Of a DNA stretch of 61,468 nt, positions 1-7,273 are shown piece after piece (the stretch's first letter is position 1; every line of letters starts with the position of its first letter). Both the position numbers and the translations under genes were made by a program. Source of the DNA: a virus; the IMG/VR virus record IMGVR_UViG_3300025308_000073, positions 1-61,468 of that record; one strand, given 5' to 3'. Under the pieces are notes generated by a model that was given only the letters and a program-made list of their open reading frames with translations, did not search any database and had not been told where the DNA came from.

Positions 1-143
1 ACATCTGGTAATCGGTAGTTGTGCTGACCGAGTTGGCTAGAGCAACCACAGCACGTCTGAGGTGCGGGGCTCTGGATGGACTGGCAATAGAACGTTCGTC
101 CTCTACGAAACGACATTGCACCCAGCTCCCAGCTTCAGCCAGC

Positions 144-172
144 TTGATTTGTAGTCGCTTTGTAACTACAAT
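144..172 (+). promoter_or_regulatory. Promoter and operator of the dinJ-yafQ operon
   Basis: TTGATT (144-149), a 17-base spacer and TACAAT (167-172) form a good sigma-70 promoter. GTAGT (151-155) and ACTAC (165-169) make an inverted repeat that overlaps the -10, the expected place for autorepression by an antitoxin or toxin-antitoxin complex. AAGGAG at 194-199 serves the ATG at 207. The rest of bases 1-143 shows no convincing gene. Confidence 0.6.
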
Positions 173-206
173 AAAATCTTACCAACCAGTTTTAAGGAGA
201 GTCACT

Positions 207-473
207 ATGAGTACCGCTGACACTTATGTTCGCGCACGCATTGATACAGCCACCAAGGAACGCGCTGCTGATGCACTGGAAGCGATGGGTCTATCTATCT
301 CGGACGCTATTCGCTTGCTGATGCTGCGTGTAGCGGATGAGCGCCGTTTGCCCTTCGATGTAAAAGTGCCGAACGCGACTACTCGCAAGGCCATTGCCGA
401 ACTCGAATCAGGCAAGGGCAAGCGTTTCGAAAGCGTTGATGCACTGATGGCCGATTTGAATGCGGACGATTGA
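207..473 (+). CDS. dinJ: RelB/DinJ-family antitoxin
   Basis: An 88-residue protein. The N-terminal ribbon-helix-helix (about residues 5-45, YVRARIDTATKERAADALEA then GLSISDAIRLLMLRV) is typical of DinJ/RelB antitoxins, which bind DNA and cap the toxin. The C-terminal tail is acidic (ends LMADLNADD), as in toxin-neutralising tails. ATG 207 is chosen over upstream in-frame starts because AAGGAG lies 7 bases before it and the family begins here. It overlaps the toxin gene by 14 bases, giving translational coupling. It belongs to the element left of integrase A, not to the main prophage. Confidence 0.9.
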   Translation: MSTADTYVRARIDTATKERAADALEAMGLSISDAIRLLMLRVADERRLPFDVKVPNATTRKAIAELESGKGKRFESVDALMADLNADD

Positions 474-744
474 TCGCTCATCAGCCTTCAAACGAGATTA
501 CAGGCGCGTGATGGCAACGCCGCGCCACAGTAAGGATGTGGGTTCGCTGTTGCCTGGGATTTTGAAATTGCTGCTTGTCGATCAACCTTTGCCAGAGAAA
601 AATCGCGATCATGCGTTGAGCGGTGATTGGACTGGGTATCGAGAGTGTCACGTCAAGCCAGACCTGCTGTTGATCTACCGCAAGCCAGATGCAGACACCT
701 TGCGGTTGGCACGGCTTGGTTCGCACAGTGAGTTATTTGGCTGA
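460..744 (+). CDS. yafQ: YafQ-family mRNA interferase toxin
   Basis: A 94-residue RelE-superfamily ribosome-dependent endoribonuclease. It closely follows the YafQ layout: SAFKRDYRR near the start, then HALSGDWTGYRECHVKPDLLLIYR and a C-terminus ending in GSHSELFG, which carries the conserved His/Phe region of YafQ. Length matches E. coli YafQ (about 92). It starts inside the end of the antitoxin gene. The pair is a stabilisation module of the left-hand integrated element. No truncation is visible. Confidence 0.9.
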   Translation: MRTIDRSSAFKRDYRRVMATPRHSKDVGSLLPGILKLLLVDQPLPEKNRDHALSGDWTGYRECHVKPDLLLIYRKPDADTLRLARLGSHSELFG

Positions 745-796
745 CCAATCCTCTGTTGGTGGTCTGTGTCTTATGCATAGCAGCGCAGTACAGTAG

Positions 797-1762
797 CTAA
801 AGCCGGCCAGCCATATCTTCCGCGCTCTCATTGTAATAAACCATAAGCTGCCGCAGGTCTCGGTGCCCAACTGTTCTGGCTAGTGCCAGAACATCAAGCT
901 TTTTGGCCAGCCGGGTGATGGCTTCATGTCGCGAATCATGGAAGTGTAGCTCATCGACTACAGCCTTAGCTTTCACCTTGCGAAACAGCGCATCGATCTG
1001 CGTAGTGCTGATGTTGAACACGCTGCCCGATTCGGTGCCGATCTCTTTGAGTATCTGGATCGCCTTATCCGATAGCGGCACGTCGCGCTTCGCCGCTGCC
1101 GTCTTCCCCTGCGTTTTGCAATAGCGCTGCGCCAGCCTCACATTGTCCCAAGTCAATCCGGCAATTTCACCAGCACGCATCGCTGTTTCAATAGCAAACA
1201 GAAACGCCTTGCCAACTCGCCCTGTGACAGTTCCAACATCATCCCCGAATACCAACATTAGCCGGTCGATCTCATCCTGCGAGATACGCCGATCACGCGC
1301 CTCAGTAGGTGGCGGTCTACGTACTTCACGCATCGGGTTCTCGGCCAGCCACTTCCATTCTTTCATTGCGATGGTGCAGGCATTGCTCAGCAGATTCCAT
1401 TCGCGCCTCACGCTGGCTGGTGATACCTGAGCCAGTCGCCGATCCCGCCATGCCGCCACATCGCGCGCATCGATCACCCGAAGATTGACTTTAGCGATCT
1501 CATCTCGAAGAGTCAGTCCGATGCGTAGCCGCTCCCAGCGTTCTCCTTTTTTTGTTGGGCTGACCTCATCAGCATACTTGCTCAACAGATCCCCAAATGT
1601 CTTGTTTGGAATATCCCCGCGCTTTCCTGCTATTATATTGGCCTCTTCTTTGGCGGCCCATGCAACGGCCTCGGCCTTAGTAGAGAATGTTGCCGAAGTC
1701 GATATACCTTTGCGCCGTATCTCGGCTGTCCAAGTCAAACCACGTTTACGGAAGCTAGCCAT
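797..1762 (-). CDS. Tyrosine integrase A (of the left-hand element)
   Basis: A 321-residue tyrosine recombinase. The N-terminal arm/core-binding part (MASFRKRGLTWTAEIRRKG) is followed by a SAM-like core-binding domain and a catalytic domain with Arg in AMRAGEI, HDSRH, VGHRD and the nucleophile in MVYYNES. ATG 1762 is preferred over a 33-codon upstream extension because integrase B starts at the equivalent MATFQKRG. It lies just left of the att core at 1908, oriented like integrase B relative to its own att core, so it belongs to another element abutting the prophage. The two integrases are clear paralogues, with near-identical stretches around DIPNKTFG and SPTKKGERWERLR. Confidence 0.93.
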   Translation of the reverse strand: MASFRKRGLTWTAEIRRKGISTSATFSTKAEAVAWAAKEEANIIAGKRGDIPNKTFGDLLSKYADEVSPTKKGERWERLRIGLTLRDEIAKVNLRVIDARDVAAWRDRRLAQVSPASVRREWNLLSNACTIAMKEWKWLAENPMREVRRPPPTEARDRRISQDEIDRLMLVFGDDVGTVTGRVGKAFLFAIETAMRAGEIAGLTWDNVRLAQRYCKTQGKTAAAKRDVPLSDKAIQILKEIGTESGSVFNISTTQIDALFRKVKAKAVVDELHFHDSRHEAITRLAKKLDVLALARTVGHRDLRQLMVYYNESAEDMAGRL

Positions 1763-1763
1763 G

Positions 1764-1858
1764 TTGTCGCACTCTTGTCGGAAATTTGTCGCACATGATA
1801 ACGCCAAACCGATACAAACCGCGACAAACCGTGTGTCAATATTGCGACAAGAAGGCAA
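1764..1858. repeat. Possible integrase A arm-type repeats
   Basis: The space between integrase A and its terminator holds five short matches to TTGTCG(C/G), three direct (near 1764, 1774 and 1785) and two inverted as GCGACAA (near 1822 and 1845). Spaced direct and inverted heptamers next to an integrase and att core are what arm-type integrase sites look like. The matching region upstream of integrase B carries a different repeat, TGGTACA. The role is inferred. Confidence 0.4.
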
Positions 1859-1861
1859 CAA

Positions 1862-1895
1862 AAAAGCCCCGATAGCTAGTATCTACGGGGCTTTT
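1862..1895. terminator. Bidirectional intrinsic terminator
   Basis: AAAAGCCCCG (1862-1871) pairs with CGGGGCTTTT (1886-1895), with A and T runs on both sides, between integrase A and the left att core. Confidence 0.75.
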
Positions 1896-1907
1896 AATGA
1901 TTTTTGA

Positions 1908-1928
1908 TGGTGCCCAGAAGAGGACTCG
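1908..1928 (+). repeat. Left att core (junction of the two elements)
   Basis: 21 bases identical, in direct orientation, to 60973-60993, the 3' end of tRNA-Leu including the encoded CCA. The repeat begins TGGTGCCCAG and ends GAGGACTCG. The two copies bound 59 kb of phage genes, which defines the prophage ends. Integrase A lies outside this copy, so the site is at once the left end of the prophage and the right end of a neighbouring element. Confidence 0.85.
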
Positions 1929-1944
1929 CGTTCCACGTGGAACA
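1929..1944. promoter_or_regulatory. parS-like palindrome next to the att core
   Basis: GTTCCACGTGGAAC (1930-1943) is a perfect 14-base palindrome matching the core of chromosomal parS (the Pseudomonas-type TGTTCCACGTGGAACA). Only the first base of the 16-mer differs (C for T at 1929). It begins two bases after the att core, inside the prophage. An exact 14-mer is expected about 0.0002 times in a window this size. Confidence 0.55.
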
Positions 1945-1977
1945 AGGCTTTGCTGAGTGTTTGGTGCAAACTTGGTA

Positions 1978-2196
1978 CTACGCCGCCAACTTGTTCCGCT
2001 CCGCCCAACTCACAATGTCCGCCCGATGCCAGCGTTTAGGCCGCTTATTCCCGACCGCTACCGGCAATAGTACCGGTTTTGGGAAGTCCGGCAAATGCAC
2101 CCAGCGGTCATAGACGTGGCGCGCGGAGATATTGGCAAGCCGGGACAGGAGTTCTGCTACCTCCGCTTGTGTCATCAGTGGTTCAATGTTGGTCAT
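1978..2196 (-). CDS. AlpA/MerR-like DNA-binding protein, possible excisionase
   Basis: A 72-residue protein with an AlpA-type winged helix-turn-helix: MTQAEVAELL, then ISARHVYDRWV, FPKPVLLPV and KRWHRADIVSWAE near the C-terminus. Such proteins act as excisionases or activators in prophages. ATG 2196 follows a purine-rich GAGAGGATAG and lies three bases after the preceding stop, so an upstream start is unlikely. It is the last gene of the left operon. In the excised circle it would sit beside attP and integrase B, which suits an Xis role. The Xis role is inferred. Confidence 0.75.
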   Translation of the reverse strand: MTNIEPLMTQAEVAELLSRLANISARHVYDRWVHLPDFPKPVLLPVAVGNKRPKRWHRADIVSWAERNKLAA

Positions 2197-2198
2197 GG

Positions 2199-2381
2199 CT
2201 ATCCTCTCGGTGTGGTTGCGGCGCATTTCTCATTCGGCACAAAATCCTCGCAGACATCCTGCCCGGCGCGAAATTCGTTGAAGTCTTGGAACGATTGGAT
2301 GGCGCTCGGTTTCGCCGTGAAGCGGTAGCACTCTTCACGGCTTGGGCATTGCGTGTCTTGGCACATGGATATATCAGGCAT
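2199..2381 (-). CDS. Small cysteine-rich phage protein
   Basis: A 60-residue protein with Cys at 7, 12, 18, 44 and 53 and the pattern MCQDTQCPSREECYRF near the N-terminus. This resembles small phage proteins with a possible metal-binding knuckle. It lies between ssb and the AlpA-like gene with only a few bases on either side, so it is part of the operon. Function unknown. Confidence 0.65.
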   Translation of the reverse strand: MPDISMCQDTQCPSREECYRFTAKPSAIQSFQDFNEFRAGQDVCEDFVPNEKCAATTPRG

Positions 2382-2390
2382 AGGTAGTCC

Positions 2391-2867
2391 CTAAAAAGGA
2401 ATGTCATCGTCGAAGTTGTCGAAGCTACCCTTTGCCGCGCTTGAAACTGGCGGCTTATCTGGACGCGCATCTGAACCGCCAGGCCTTCCAGCTGGATTTG
2501 AATCGCGCTCTACTGGTGCAGAATGCTCGCCACCATGAGACTTGCCGCCCAGCATGGTCATTTCGTTGACGACAATCTCTGTGGTGTAACGATCCTGCCC
2601 TTCCTTGGTCTGCCATTTGCGGGTTTGCAGTTTGCCCTCGACGTAAATCTGCGAGCCTTTCTTCAAATACTCTCCGGCAATCTCAGCGAGGCGGCGGTAG
2701 AACACCAGATTATGCCACTCGGTTTTTTCCTGCTTCTCGCCGCTCTTGTCCTTCCAGTTTTCGGAAGTCGCCAGCGTGGCGTTGGTCACCGCTTCGCCAT
2801 TGGTCATATAGCGCGTTTCCGGGTCTTTGCCCAGGCGGCCTATCAGAATCACCTTGTTGACTGACAT
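2391..2867 (-). CDS. ssb: Single-stranded DNA-binding protein
   Basis: A 158-residue SSB. The OB fold covers residues 1-110 ([53 protein letters not shown]), followed by a flexible Gly/Pro-rich linker and the acidic C-terminal tip DDDIPF that recruits replication and repair proteins. ATG 2867 is preferred to the adjacent GTG 2870; GAGGAAGA precedes it and the ATG overlaps the upstream TGA. It presumably coats ssDNA during phage replication and annealing, with the exonuclease and annealing protein of the same operon. Confidence 0.95.
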   Translation of the reverse strand: MSVNKVILIGRLGKDPETRYMTNGEAVTNATLATSENWKDKSGEKQEKTEWHNLVFYRRLAEIAGEYLKKGSQIYVEGKLQTRKWQTKEGQDRYTTEIVVNEMTMLGGKSHGGEHSAPVERDSNPAGRPGGSDARPDKPPVSSAAKGSFDNFDDDIPF

Positions 2868-3043
2868 CACTCTTCCTCTTCTTCAAAAATACGTTGTTCA
2901 ATTCCGTGTAGAACCTTTTCTTGTTTTTCAGAAAGGCTGCTGCGCTCCTTGATGCTGGGTAAAAACTCGAACTTCTCCCATGATGAGAGGTCGCTTCCGA
3001 CCGCTTCATCCATGATGCGTTTAACTCGCTCTGCCGTGGTCAT
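2867..3043 (-). CDS. Small acidic hypothetical protein
   Basis: A 58-residue ORF beginning [16 protein letters not shown] and ending in a run of Glu (IFEEEEE). It overlaps its upstream neighbour by ATGA (start 3043) and its stop overlaps the ssb start, so it is tightly coupled in the operon. GGAGG lies upstream. It is predicted largely helical, with no recognised domain. Confidence 0.7.
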   Translation of the reverse strand: MTTAERVKRIMDEAVGSDLSSWEKFEFLPSIKERSSLSEKQEKVLHGIEQRIFEEEEE

Positions 3044-3990
3044 AATCCAGCCTCCGGGTATCCATCATGCAGAACACCGTCAAGTATTCTGCCGGATTCG
3101 TGCTTCCCCATGCGTATCATCCGATAATCGTGCTCGCCCCATTGCTTAAACAGTAACGGCACACCAGCGGCGGCGCACTGGTCGCGCAACGCTCTTGGCC
3201 ATGACGGGTGCATCGGGCGCGCATTGCTGCCCGATTCTCCACCAACAACAACCCAATCCAGCCCAGTTGCTCGATATGCGATACCTTCTTTTTTAGAGAG
3301 CGCATCAAAAGTGAACTCACCATCGCGAACATGGTGCAGATCAATTGCCCCCAGCATCGGCTCCACACTCACCCAGCGCACAGCGGCCGGCGTTTGCAGC
3401 AACAGCGGCACGCGCTCGTCGGCGGCTTCCTGGTTCTCGGCTGTGACGCCGAGCCACACATTCGGCAGTGGGAATTGTGTGAACACGCTCACCTTATTGC
3501 CCGGCTCGCCGATATGCGATAGGTTGGCATAACGCTGCGGCTCCATCGAGTCGGCGAAAGCATCGCCGGCACACGCCCACTTATCACGGACAGCGCTCGA
3601 CCGTAGATAATCCAGCATCCGCTCCGGCCGCTTCGTCAGCACCTGGAATGTGTGCTGTTTCGCCAGCGCCATCACCGCGAACACCTGATCTATAAACTCG
3701 TCCGGCACGCCCTCATGAAACAGGTCGGACATGGAATTCACAAACACCGTGCGCGGTCGCGACCAGTGCAGCGGGTCGGTCAGCTTCTCATGCACTAGCT
3801 TGATCGTGCCATTCCAGCGCCTCGTATCAGGATTGATCGTGCCTTCGTATGGCTGGCCGACACCAGAGAATCGTCCGGCCATCGCTTCGGCGTAGCAGTT
3901 CCTGCAACCCTCTGACACGCGCGAGCAGCCGCGCAACGGGTTCCACGTCTCTTCCGTCCAAGTAATTCCTCCGTTGCGTTGGTCAGCCAT
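3040..3990 (-). CDS. Phage Gp37/Gp68-family protein (DUF5131)
   Basis: A 316-residue member of the DUF5131 family, remotely related to radical-SAM proteins. Hallmarks are ITWTEETWNPLRGCSRVSEGC followed by NCYAEAMA, with three closely spaced Cys (CxxxxxxCxxC), then VFVNSMSDLFHE, FQVLTKRPERM and WVVVGGESGSNARPM. GGAGAG precedes ATG 3990; an in-frame ATG 8 codons upstream is less well placed. These proteins are common in phage early regions and their reaction is unproven. It overlaps the ASCH gene upstream and the 58-residue ORF downstream. Confidence 0.85.
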   Translation of the reverse strand: MADQRNGGITWTEETWNPLRGCSRVSEGCRNCYAEAMAGRFSGVGQPYEGTINPDTRRWNGTIKLVHEKLTDPLHWSRPRTVFVNSMSDLFHEGVPDEFIDQVFAVMALAKQHTFQVLTKRPERMLDYLRSSAVRDKWACAGDAFADSMEPQRYANLSHIGEPGNKVSVFTQFPLPNVWLGVTAENQEAADERVPLLLQTPAAVRWVSVEPMLGAIDLHHVRDGEFTFDALSKKEGIAYRATGLDWVVVGGESGSNARPMHPSWPRALRDQCAAAGVPLLFKQWGEHDYRMIRMGKHESGRILDGVLHDGYPEAGL

Positions 3991-4357
3991 GATGCTCTCC
4001 ATGCGTGTATTCAAACTCTATCCGCGTCACTACAGTTTCTGGTTTGCAGCCTTTGTGGGACGCACAGAACATTTCAATGAACTCATGCGGTGTCATGTGC
4101 TGGAATCCTTCGCGCCTACATTCCATTGCCCCATAATCGCCAAGCGCCATGTGTTGCAACTGTTCGCGGCGCACACTCACCACCCGGATCGGGTCGCGTA
4201 GAGGATCAATTTTCTCGCCCTGCTTTAACCCCATACACTTGCGCACTGGGCGCACCATATCTCCAGGCTTCAAGTTCAGCCATCCAAGCCGCCGCGTTAC
4301 GGTCTTTAATTCATTCTGAATTTGCGCTGTCGTCAATGCGAAACTCATATTGCGCAT
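3983..4357 (-). CDS. ASCH-domain-like phage protein
   Basis: A 124-residue protein. The start MRNMSFALTTAQIQNELKTVTRR followed by LKPGDMVRPV and IRVVSVRREQL is the usual signature of phage ASCH/PUA-like proteins that pair with DUF5131 genes. GAAAGA precedes ATG 4357, 10 bases after the DGR1 reverse-transcriptase stop. An open extension upstream overlaps the RT gene and is not used. ASCH folds bind RNA or modified nucleosides, but the ligand here is unknown. Confidence 0.75.
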   Translation of the reverse strand: MRNMSFALTTAQIQNELKTVTRRLGWLNLKPGDMVRPVRKCMGLKQGEKIDPLRDPIRVVSVRREQLQHMALGDYGAMECRREGFQHMTPHEFIEMFCASHKGCKPETVVTRIEFEYTHGEHHG

Positions 4358-4367
4358 GTCAGTTCTT

Positions 4368-5381
4368 TCATCGTGTAGCTCCTGTGTGGTTAAGCATTGC
4401 TTGGTAAGAGCGCAGTGCATCTGTTCTGTCGCGCCCGCCTGATTCATGCTGGCGCAAGCGCTGGTGATACCGACCTCGGATGTAGCGCCCAGCAGATATG
4501 TGCTGCGGCCAGACGACGTAGCCGAGGAATGGAATGCCAGCGCTCGCCGGCGCAAGCCGAATCTTGTGCGGGTGGATAGTCAGGCCGTCATTGGCCAGCT
4601 TGACGGTGATCAGTTCTCGCAGGGTTTGCAGTTCTTCGCGCGATTCACCCAGGATGACTATATCGTCCACGTAGCGGATGTACCGGTGGACGCGCAGCGT
4701 TTCTTTGATCCAGTGGTCGAAGTCGTTCAGGAATATGTTGGCGAATAGCTGGCTGGACAAATTGCCGATGGGCATTCCCTTGGCCGCCGTCTGCCGGTAC
4801 AGCGTGCCAGCATCGAACAAGTGATCGTAGCTGCTATCCGTTTGGAACGAGTCGATCAGGTTGACCAGTAGCACGCGCAGTTCGTGATCTCCGATGTAGC
4901 GCAGCACGCGCTCTTTCAGCAGTGCATGGTTGACTGAGTAGAAATACTTGCTGATGTCGAGCTGCAACATCCAAGTGGCTTTATCGCTGCGGGCGAATTG
5001 CGCCAGCCTACGCACGGCGGCATGGGTGCCGCGACCGGGCAGGTTGCCACAGGTGTCATGGATGAACCTCGGCTGCCAGATTGGTAGCATGTACCGGTAC
5101 AGCATCCAGTGAATGATGCGGTCTTTCATTGGAGCATCCACCACGTCGCGCCACTTCTTCTCGCGCACGGTGAATGTCTTGTACGAGCCGAAGGTATATT
5201 TTCGCTCGCGCAGTCTTTTTTGGATTGTAATCAGGTGCCGCAGCGGATCAGTAGAGAAGCGCTGAATGCGCAGGTTATGCGATTTGTTCTTTCGGGTGTT
5301 AAGCCAGCAAGTGAATAGGTTGGGTAGGCTGGTAAGGTGATGGAAGTCACTGCCGCATTCCACTGCGCCGCCCGTAGGCAT
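4368..5381 (-). CDS. DGR1 reverse transcriptase
   Basis: A 337-residue group-II-intron-like RT of the diversity-generating retroelement type. Motifs: LQLDISKYF with the first catalytic Asp (about 142), KGMPIGNLSSQLFANIF (about 201-217, the DGR-specific SQ motif) and YVDD (237-240); no maturase or RNase H domain. It copies TR RNA with errors at adenines. The frame stays open up to 5642, but that part covers the TR, so a start near ATG 5381 (GGAAAC upstream) is chosen. The exact start is uncertain. It lies immediately downstream of TR1 in the order target A, MSL, TR, RT. Confidence 0.92.
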   Translation of the reverse strand: MPTGGAVECGSDFHHLTSLPNLFTCWLNTRKNKSHNLRIQRFSTDPLRHLITIQKRLRERKYTFGSYKTFTVREKKWRDVVDAPMKDRIIHWMLYRYMLPIWQPRFIHDTCGNLPGRGTHAAVRRLAQFARSDKATWMLQLDISKYFYSVNHALLKERVLRYIGDHELRVLLVNLIDSFQTDSSYDHLFDAGTLYRQTAAKGMPIGNLSSQLFANIFLNDFDHWIKETLRVHRYIRYVDDIVILGESREELQTLRELITVKLANDGLTIHPHKIRLAPASAGIPFLGYVVWPQHISAGRYIRGRYHQRLRQHESGGRDRTDALRSYQAMLNHTGATR

Positions 5382-5500
5382 CGCAGCGGTTTCCGGTTGG
5401 GCATGTTGCCGTGCTTTTGGAACTTGCGCTCCTGGAGATTTTCGACCAAGAGTTAACCTTCCGTGGGTATCCCCAGCGTCTAGGCCGTTTTTTCTTGGGT

Positions 5501-5615
5501 CAGCGGAAGCCGATGTTGTCGTTGCGATTGTCGGGGTTGTCGTTGTTGAGATTGAAGACGCCCGCATGCGAGTCGGAATACCAGTAGCTGCCCCGAATGA
5601 GCGCATTGCCAGACC
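5501..5615 (-). repeat. DGR1 template repeat (TR1)
   Basis: 115 bases aligning without gaps to 6559-6673 (VR-A) and 11505-11619 (VR-B). The coding strand has 26 adenines. VR-A differs at 15 and VR-B at 23 of them; the other 89 positions are unchanged in both. The 3' end GGCTTCCGCTG is shared; just beyond it TR reads ACC where both VRs read CAC, a plausible IMH*/IMH difference. It lies between the MSL and RT genes. The translation is lectin-like (SYWYSDSHAGVFNLNN) but it is not itself a gene. Confidence 0.95.
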
Positions 5616-5638
5616 TTTCAGAAAACCCCCATCGTTGT

Positions 5639-6487
5639 TCATGGCTGCGCTCCTTGTGAGCGAATGAGCCCGCCAACGAGACGACCAAGTTCAACGGCTA
5701 GACCCGCTCTATGCTCAAAGTTGAGCGCGAGCATTCCTAGCCTTTGAGCCTGTGCGAGATAGTGCTTGAGCAAGTCAACATCGGCTGAAATTGATTTAAG
5801 CAGGAGCTGTTTATTGTCCTCAAGGCCGTACGCCATGACGCCGCGCATGATTCGACCGATGCAAGTGCGCATGTTTTCACCATAGGTTGCACGAATATCG
5901 CGAGACATTTTGATGATGTCCTGCATGATCTGCGTGTCCAAGTCTTGCGCTTTAGCCTTGAGTTGAAACGATGCAGAATCAGGGCTGGCTAACAACTGGG
6001 TGGCCGCAGCCTTGTTCACCTCGCCGCGTTGCATGAGATCGTCTATCACATCACAGATGACTTTCGTTGAAACGGATTCCAGTACCGAATTGTTTCCTGT
6101 TGGCTGATTTGAAACATAGACCGTGTGTCCATCCGCCTGATTGCCGAGTGCTACAACGTAGGGGATACCGAAATCTTCAACGACAGACCATAACCGACGC
6201 TTGAAATTGCCAACTGGAAAGCCAATGCGAATATGCGGCTCGGTGGACGCTCCAACGAGCTTGAGCTTATATTTTTTCAGTGTGGCCAGCGCGTATGCCG
6301 TGCGGTCGTAGCCATGGAGGAAATTGCCGGATTGCACCAATATCAAGTGGCCGGCGTGTTTTTCTTCCAGCTTCTGCGCGATGGTCGCCACCGGATCAGC
6401 CTGCCCAAGTCCGGCCTCAATGCCCTTGAAGGCGCTGATGCTGAACTCTCTGAGTTCGTCGCTTGTCGGTGTTGGTATTGCTTGCAT
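5639..6487 (-). CDS. DGR accessory protein: MutS-like domain fused to an Avd-like helical bundle
   Basis: A 282-residue protein. Residues about 40-140 resemble MutS domain I (HLILVQSGNFLHGYDRTAYAL, then GFPVGNFKRRLW and GIPYVVA), the MSL accessory type described for DGRs. Residues about 185-280 form a helical bundle ending FEHRAGLAVELGRLVGGLI, which matches the free Avd of DGR2 (GEHRYLALSRLVDELGRMLGG). Avd-type proteins bind TR RNA and RT and are needed for mutagenic cDNA synthesis. Start ATG 6487 follows CAGGAAC. It sits between target A and TR1. Confidence 0.85.
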   Translation of the reverse strand: MQAIPTPTSDELREFSISAFKGIEAGLGQADPVATIAQKLEEKHAGHLILVQSGNFLHGYDRTAYALATLKKYKLKLVGASTEPHIRIGFPVGNFKRRLWSVVEDFGIPYVVALGNQADGHTVYVSNQPTGNNSVLESVSTKVICDVIDDLMQRGEVNKAAATQLLASPDSASFQLKAKAQDLDTQIMQDIIKMSRDIRATYGENMRTCIGRIMRGVMAYGLEDNKQLLLKSISADVDLLKHYLAQAQRLGMLALNFEHRAGLAVELGRLVGGLIRSQGAQP

Positions 6488-6509
6488 GATGTTCCTGGTT
6501 AATTTTCTA

Positions 6510-6537
6510 GGTCACGGCTACGCCGCGACCCGTGACC
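6510..6537 (-). other. Hairpin downstream of VR-A
   Basis: Stem GGTCACGG / CCGTGACC (8 bp) with a 12-base GC-rich loop, five bases after the target A stop. An identical copy lies after target B (11456-11483) and none follows the TR. In Bordetella phage BPP-1 a hairpin or cruciform just downstream of VR is needed for efficient retrohoming; this is the likely counterpart. It could also act as a weak terminator, but no T run follows. Confidence 0.7.
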
Positions 6538-6542
6538 AGCGA

Positions 6543-7226
6543 TCAGAGACTCTTGGTGCAGCGGAAGCCGAAGTAGTCGCCGCGATTGCCGGGGTTGTCG
6601 TAGTTGAGACTGAAGACGCCCGCACGCGAGCCGGAACACCAGGAGCCGCCCCGAACGAGCGCAAAGCCAGACCAGTTCCGCTCTCCGTCAGGACGCCAGC
6701 CCATTCCCTTTTCTTGGGATGGGTAGGGTGCTGTGGTCAGGCTTGGCGAGTCAGCCTTGATGGTGGTGGTCAATCCCTTGTCGTCTCCCTGGATGTCGTC
6801 GAATACCCACGAAAAAACATTGCCGTTCAAGTCGCAAACCTTCTCTCCGTTTGATAGCGTCAACCAGCGGCGTTCTTTGGCATCTGGCGACTGGAAGTTG
6901 CCTGGCTGCGCGCTGGACACATTGCCTTTGCGTAGGCCACGGAATAGCTTGCCTTCACCGACCTTGCCCTTCGTCCAGTTGCAATCCTGCGCCGCGACGT
7001 TGTGCCGGATCGCCAGTTCTTGAGATTCGGTGATGAGTTTGAACCCAGCCTCTTCGCACGCTATCTTTGCTTCCTCGAAGGTGATGCTCACCCATGGCGC
7101 GCCATCGGCGGTGATGACGGCTTTCCCATCAGCGCCCTTGCTGCAATGAAACTGACCTACCTTGAAAGCGGGGACGACAATGCCGTTCGGCAGTGTCATT
7201 TCTGGGACGGTGATAAATTTGTTCAT
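6543..7226 (-). CDS. DGR1 target protein A (FGE-sulfatase/C-type-lectin fold)
   Basis: A 227-residue protein of the formylglycine-generating-enzyme-like lectin fold used by many DGR targets: ISITFEEAK-type helix near residue 50, LSNGEKVCDLNGNVFSWVFDD about 125-145, GMGWRPDGERNWSGFALVRGG about 175-195 and C-terminal GFRCTKSL. VR-A occupies residues about 185-223. AAGGAG precedes ATG 7226. There is no signal peptide, lipobox or membrane segment. It lies between DUF2303 and the MSL gene in the early operon. The last 301 bases of its region match target B except inside the VR. Its ligand is unknown. Confidence 0.9.
   Translation of the reverse strand: MNKFITVPEMTLPNGIVVPAFKVGQFHCSKGADGKAVITADGAPWVSITFEEAKIACEEAGFKLITESQELAIRHNVAAQDCNWTKGKVGEGKLFRGLRKGNVSSAQPGNFQSPDAKERRWLTLSNGEKVCDLNGNVFSWVFDDIQGDDKGLTTTIKADSPSLTTAPYPSQEKGMGWRPDGERNWSGFALVRGGSWCSGSRAGVFSLNYDNPGNRGDYFGFRCTKSL
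6559..6673 (-). repeat. DGR1 variable repeat A (VR-A)
   Basis: Ungapped 115-base match to TR1 with 15 substitutions, all at template adenines (T on the plus strand). It encodes the surface-loop part of the lectin fold. It ends with the shared GGCTTCCGCTG, followed by CACCAAG, the stop and the hairpin. Confidence 0.95.
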
Positions 7227-7273
7227 ACGTTCTCCTTGATGCCGCCACTAACTCCAAAGTGGCGGCAATTACG

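Noticed and set aside
1908-1990. A second tRNA-Leu gene at the left att core
   Set aside because: Only the 21-base core matches; the anticodon and 5' half are missing, so it is an att duplication rather than a tRNA or pseudo-tRNA.
5500-5694. A 64-codon minus-strand ORF covering TR1
   Set aside because: It is the template repeat read in the target frame plus part of the MSL gene end. It lacks the constant flank of the real targets, and the TR is an RNA template.
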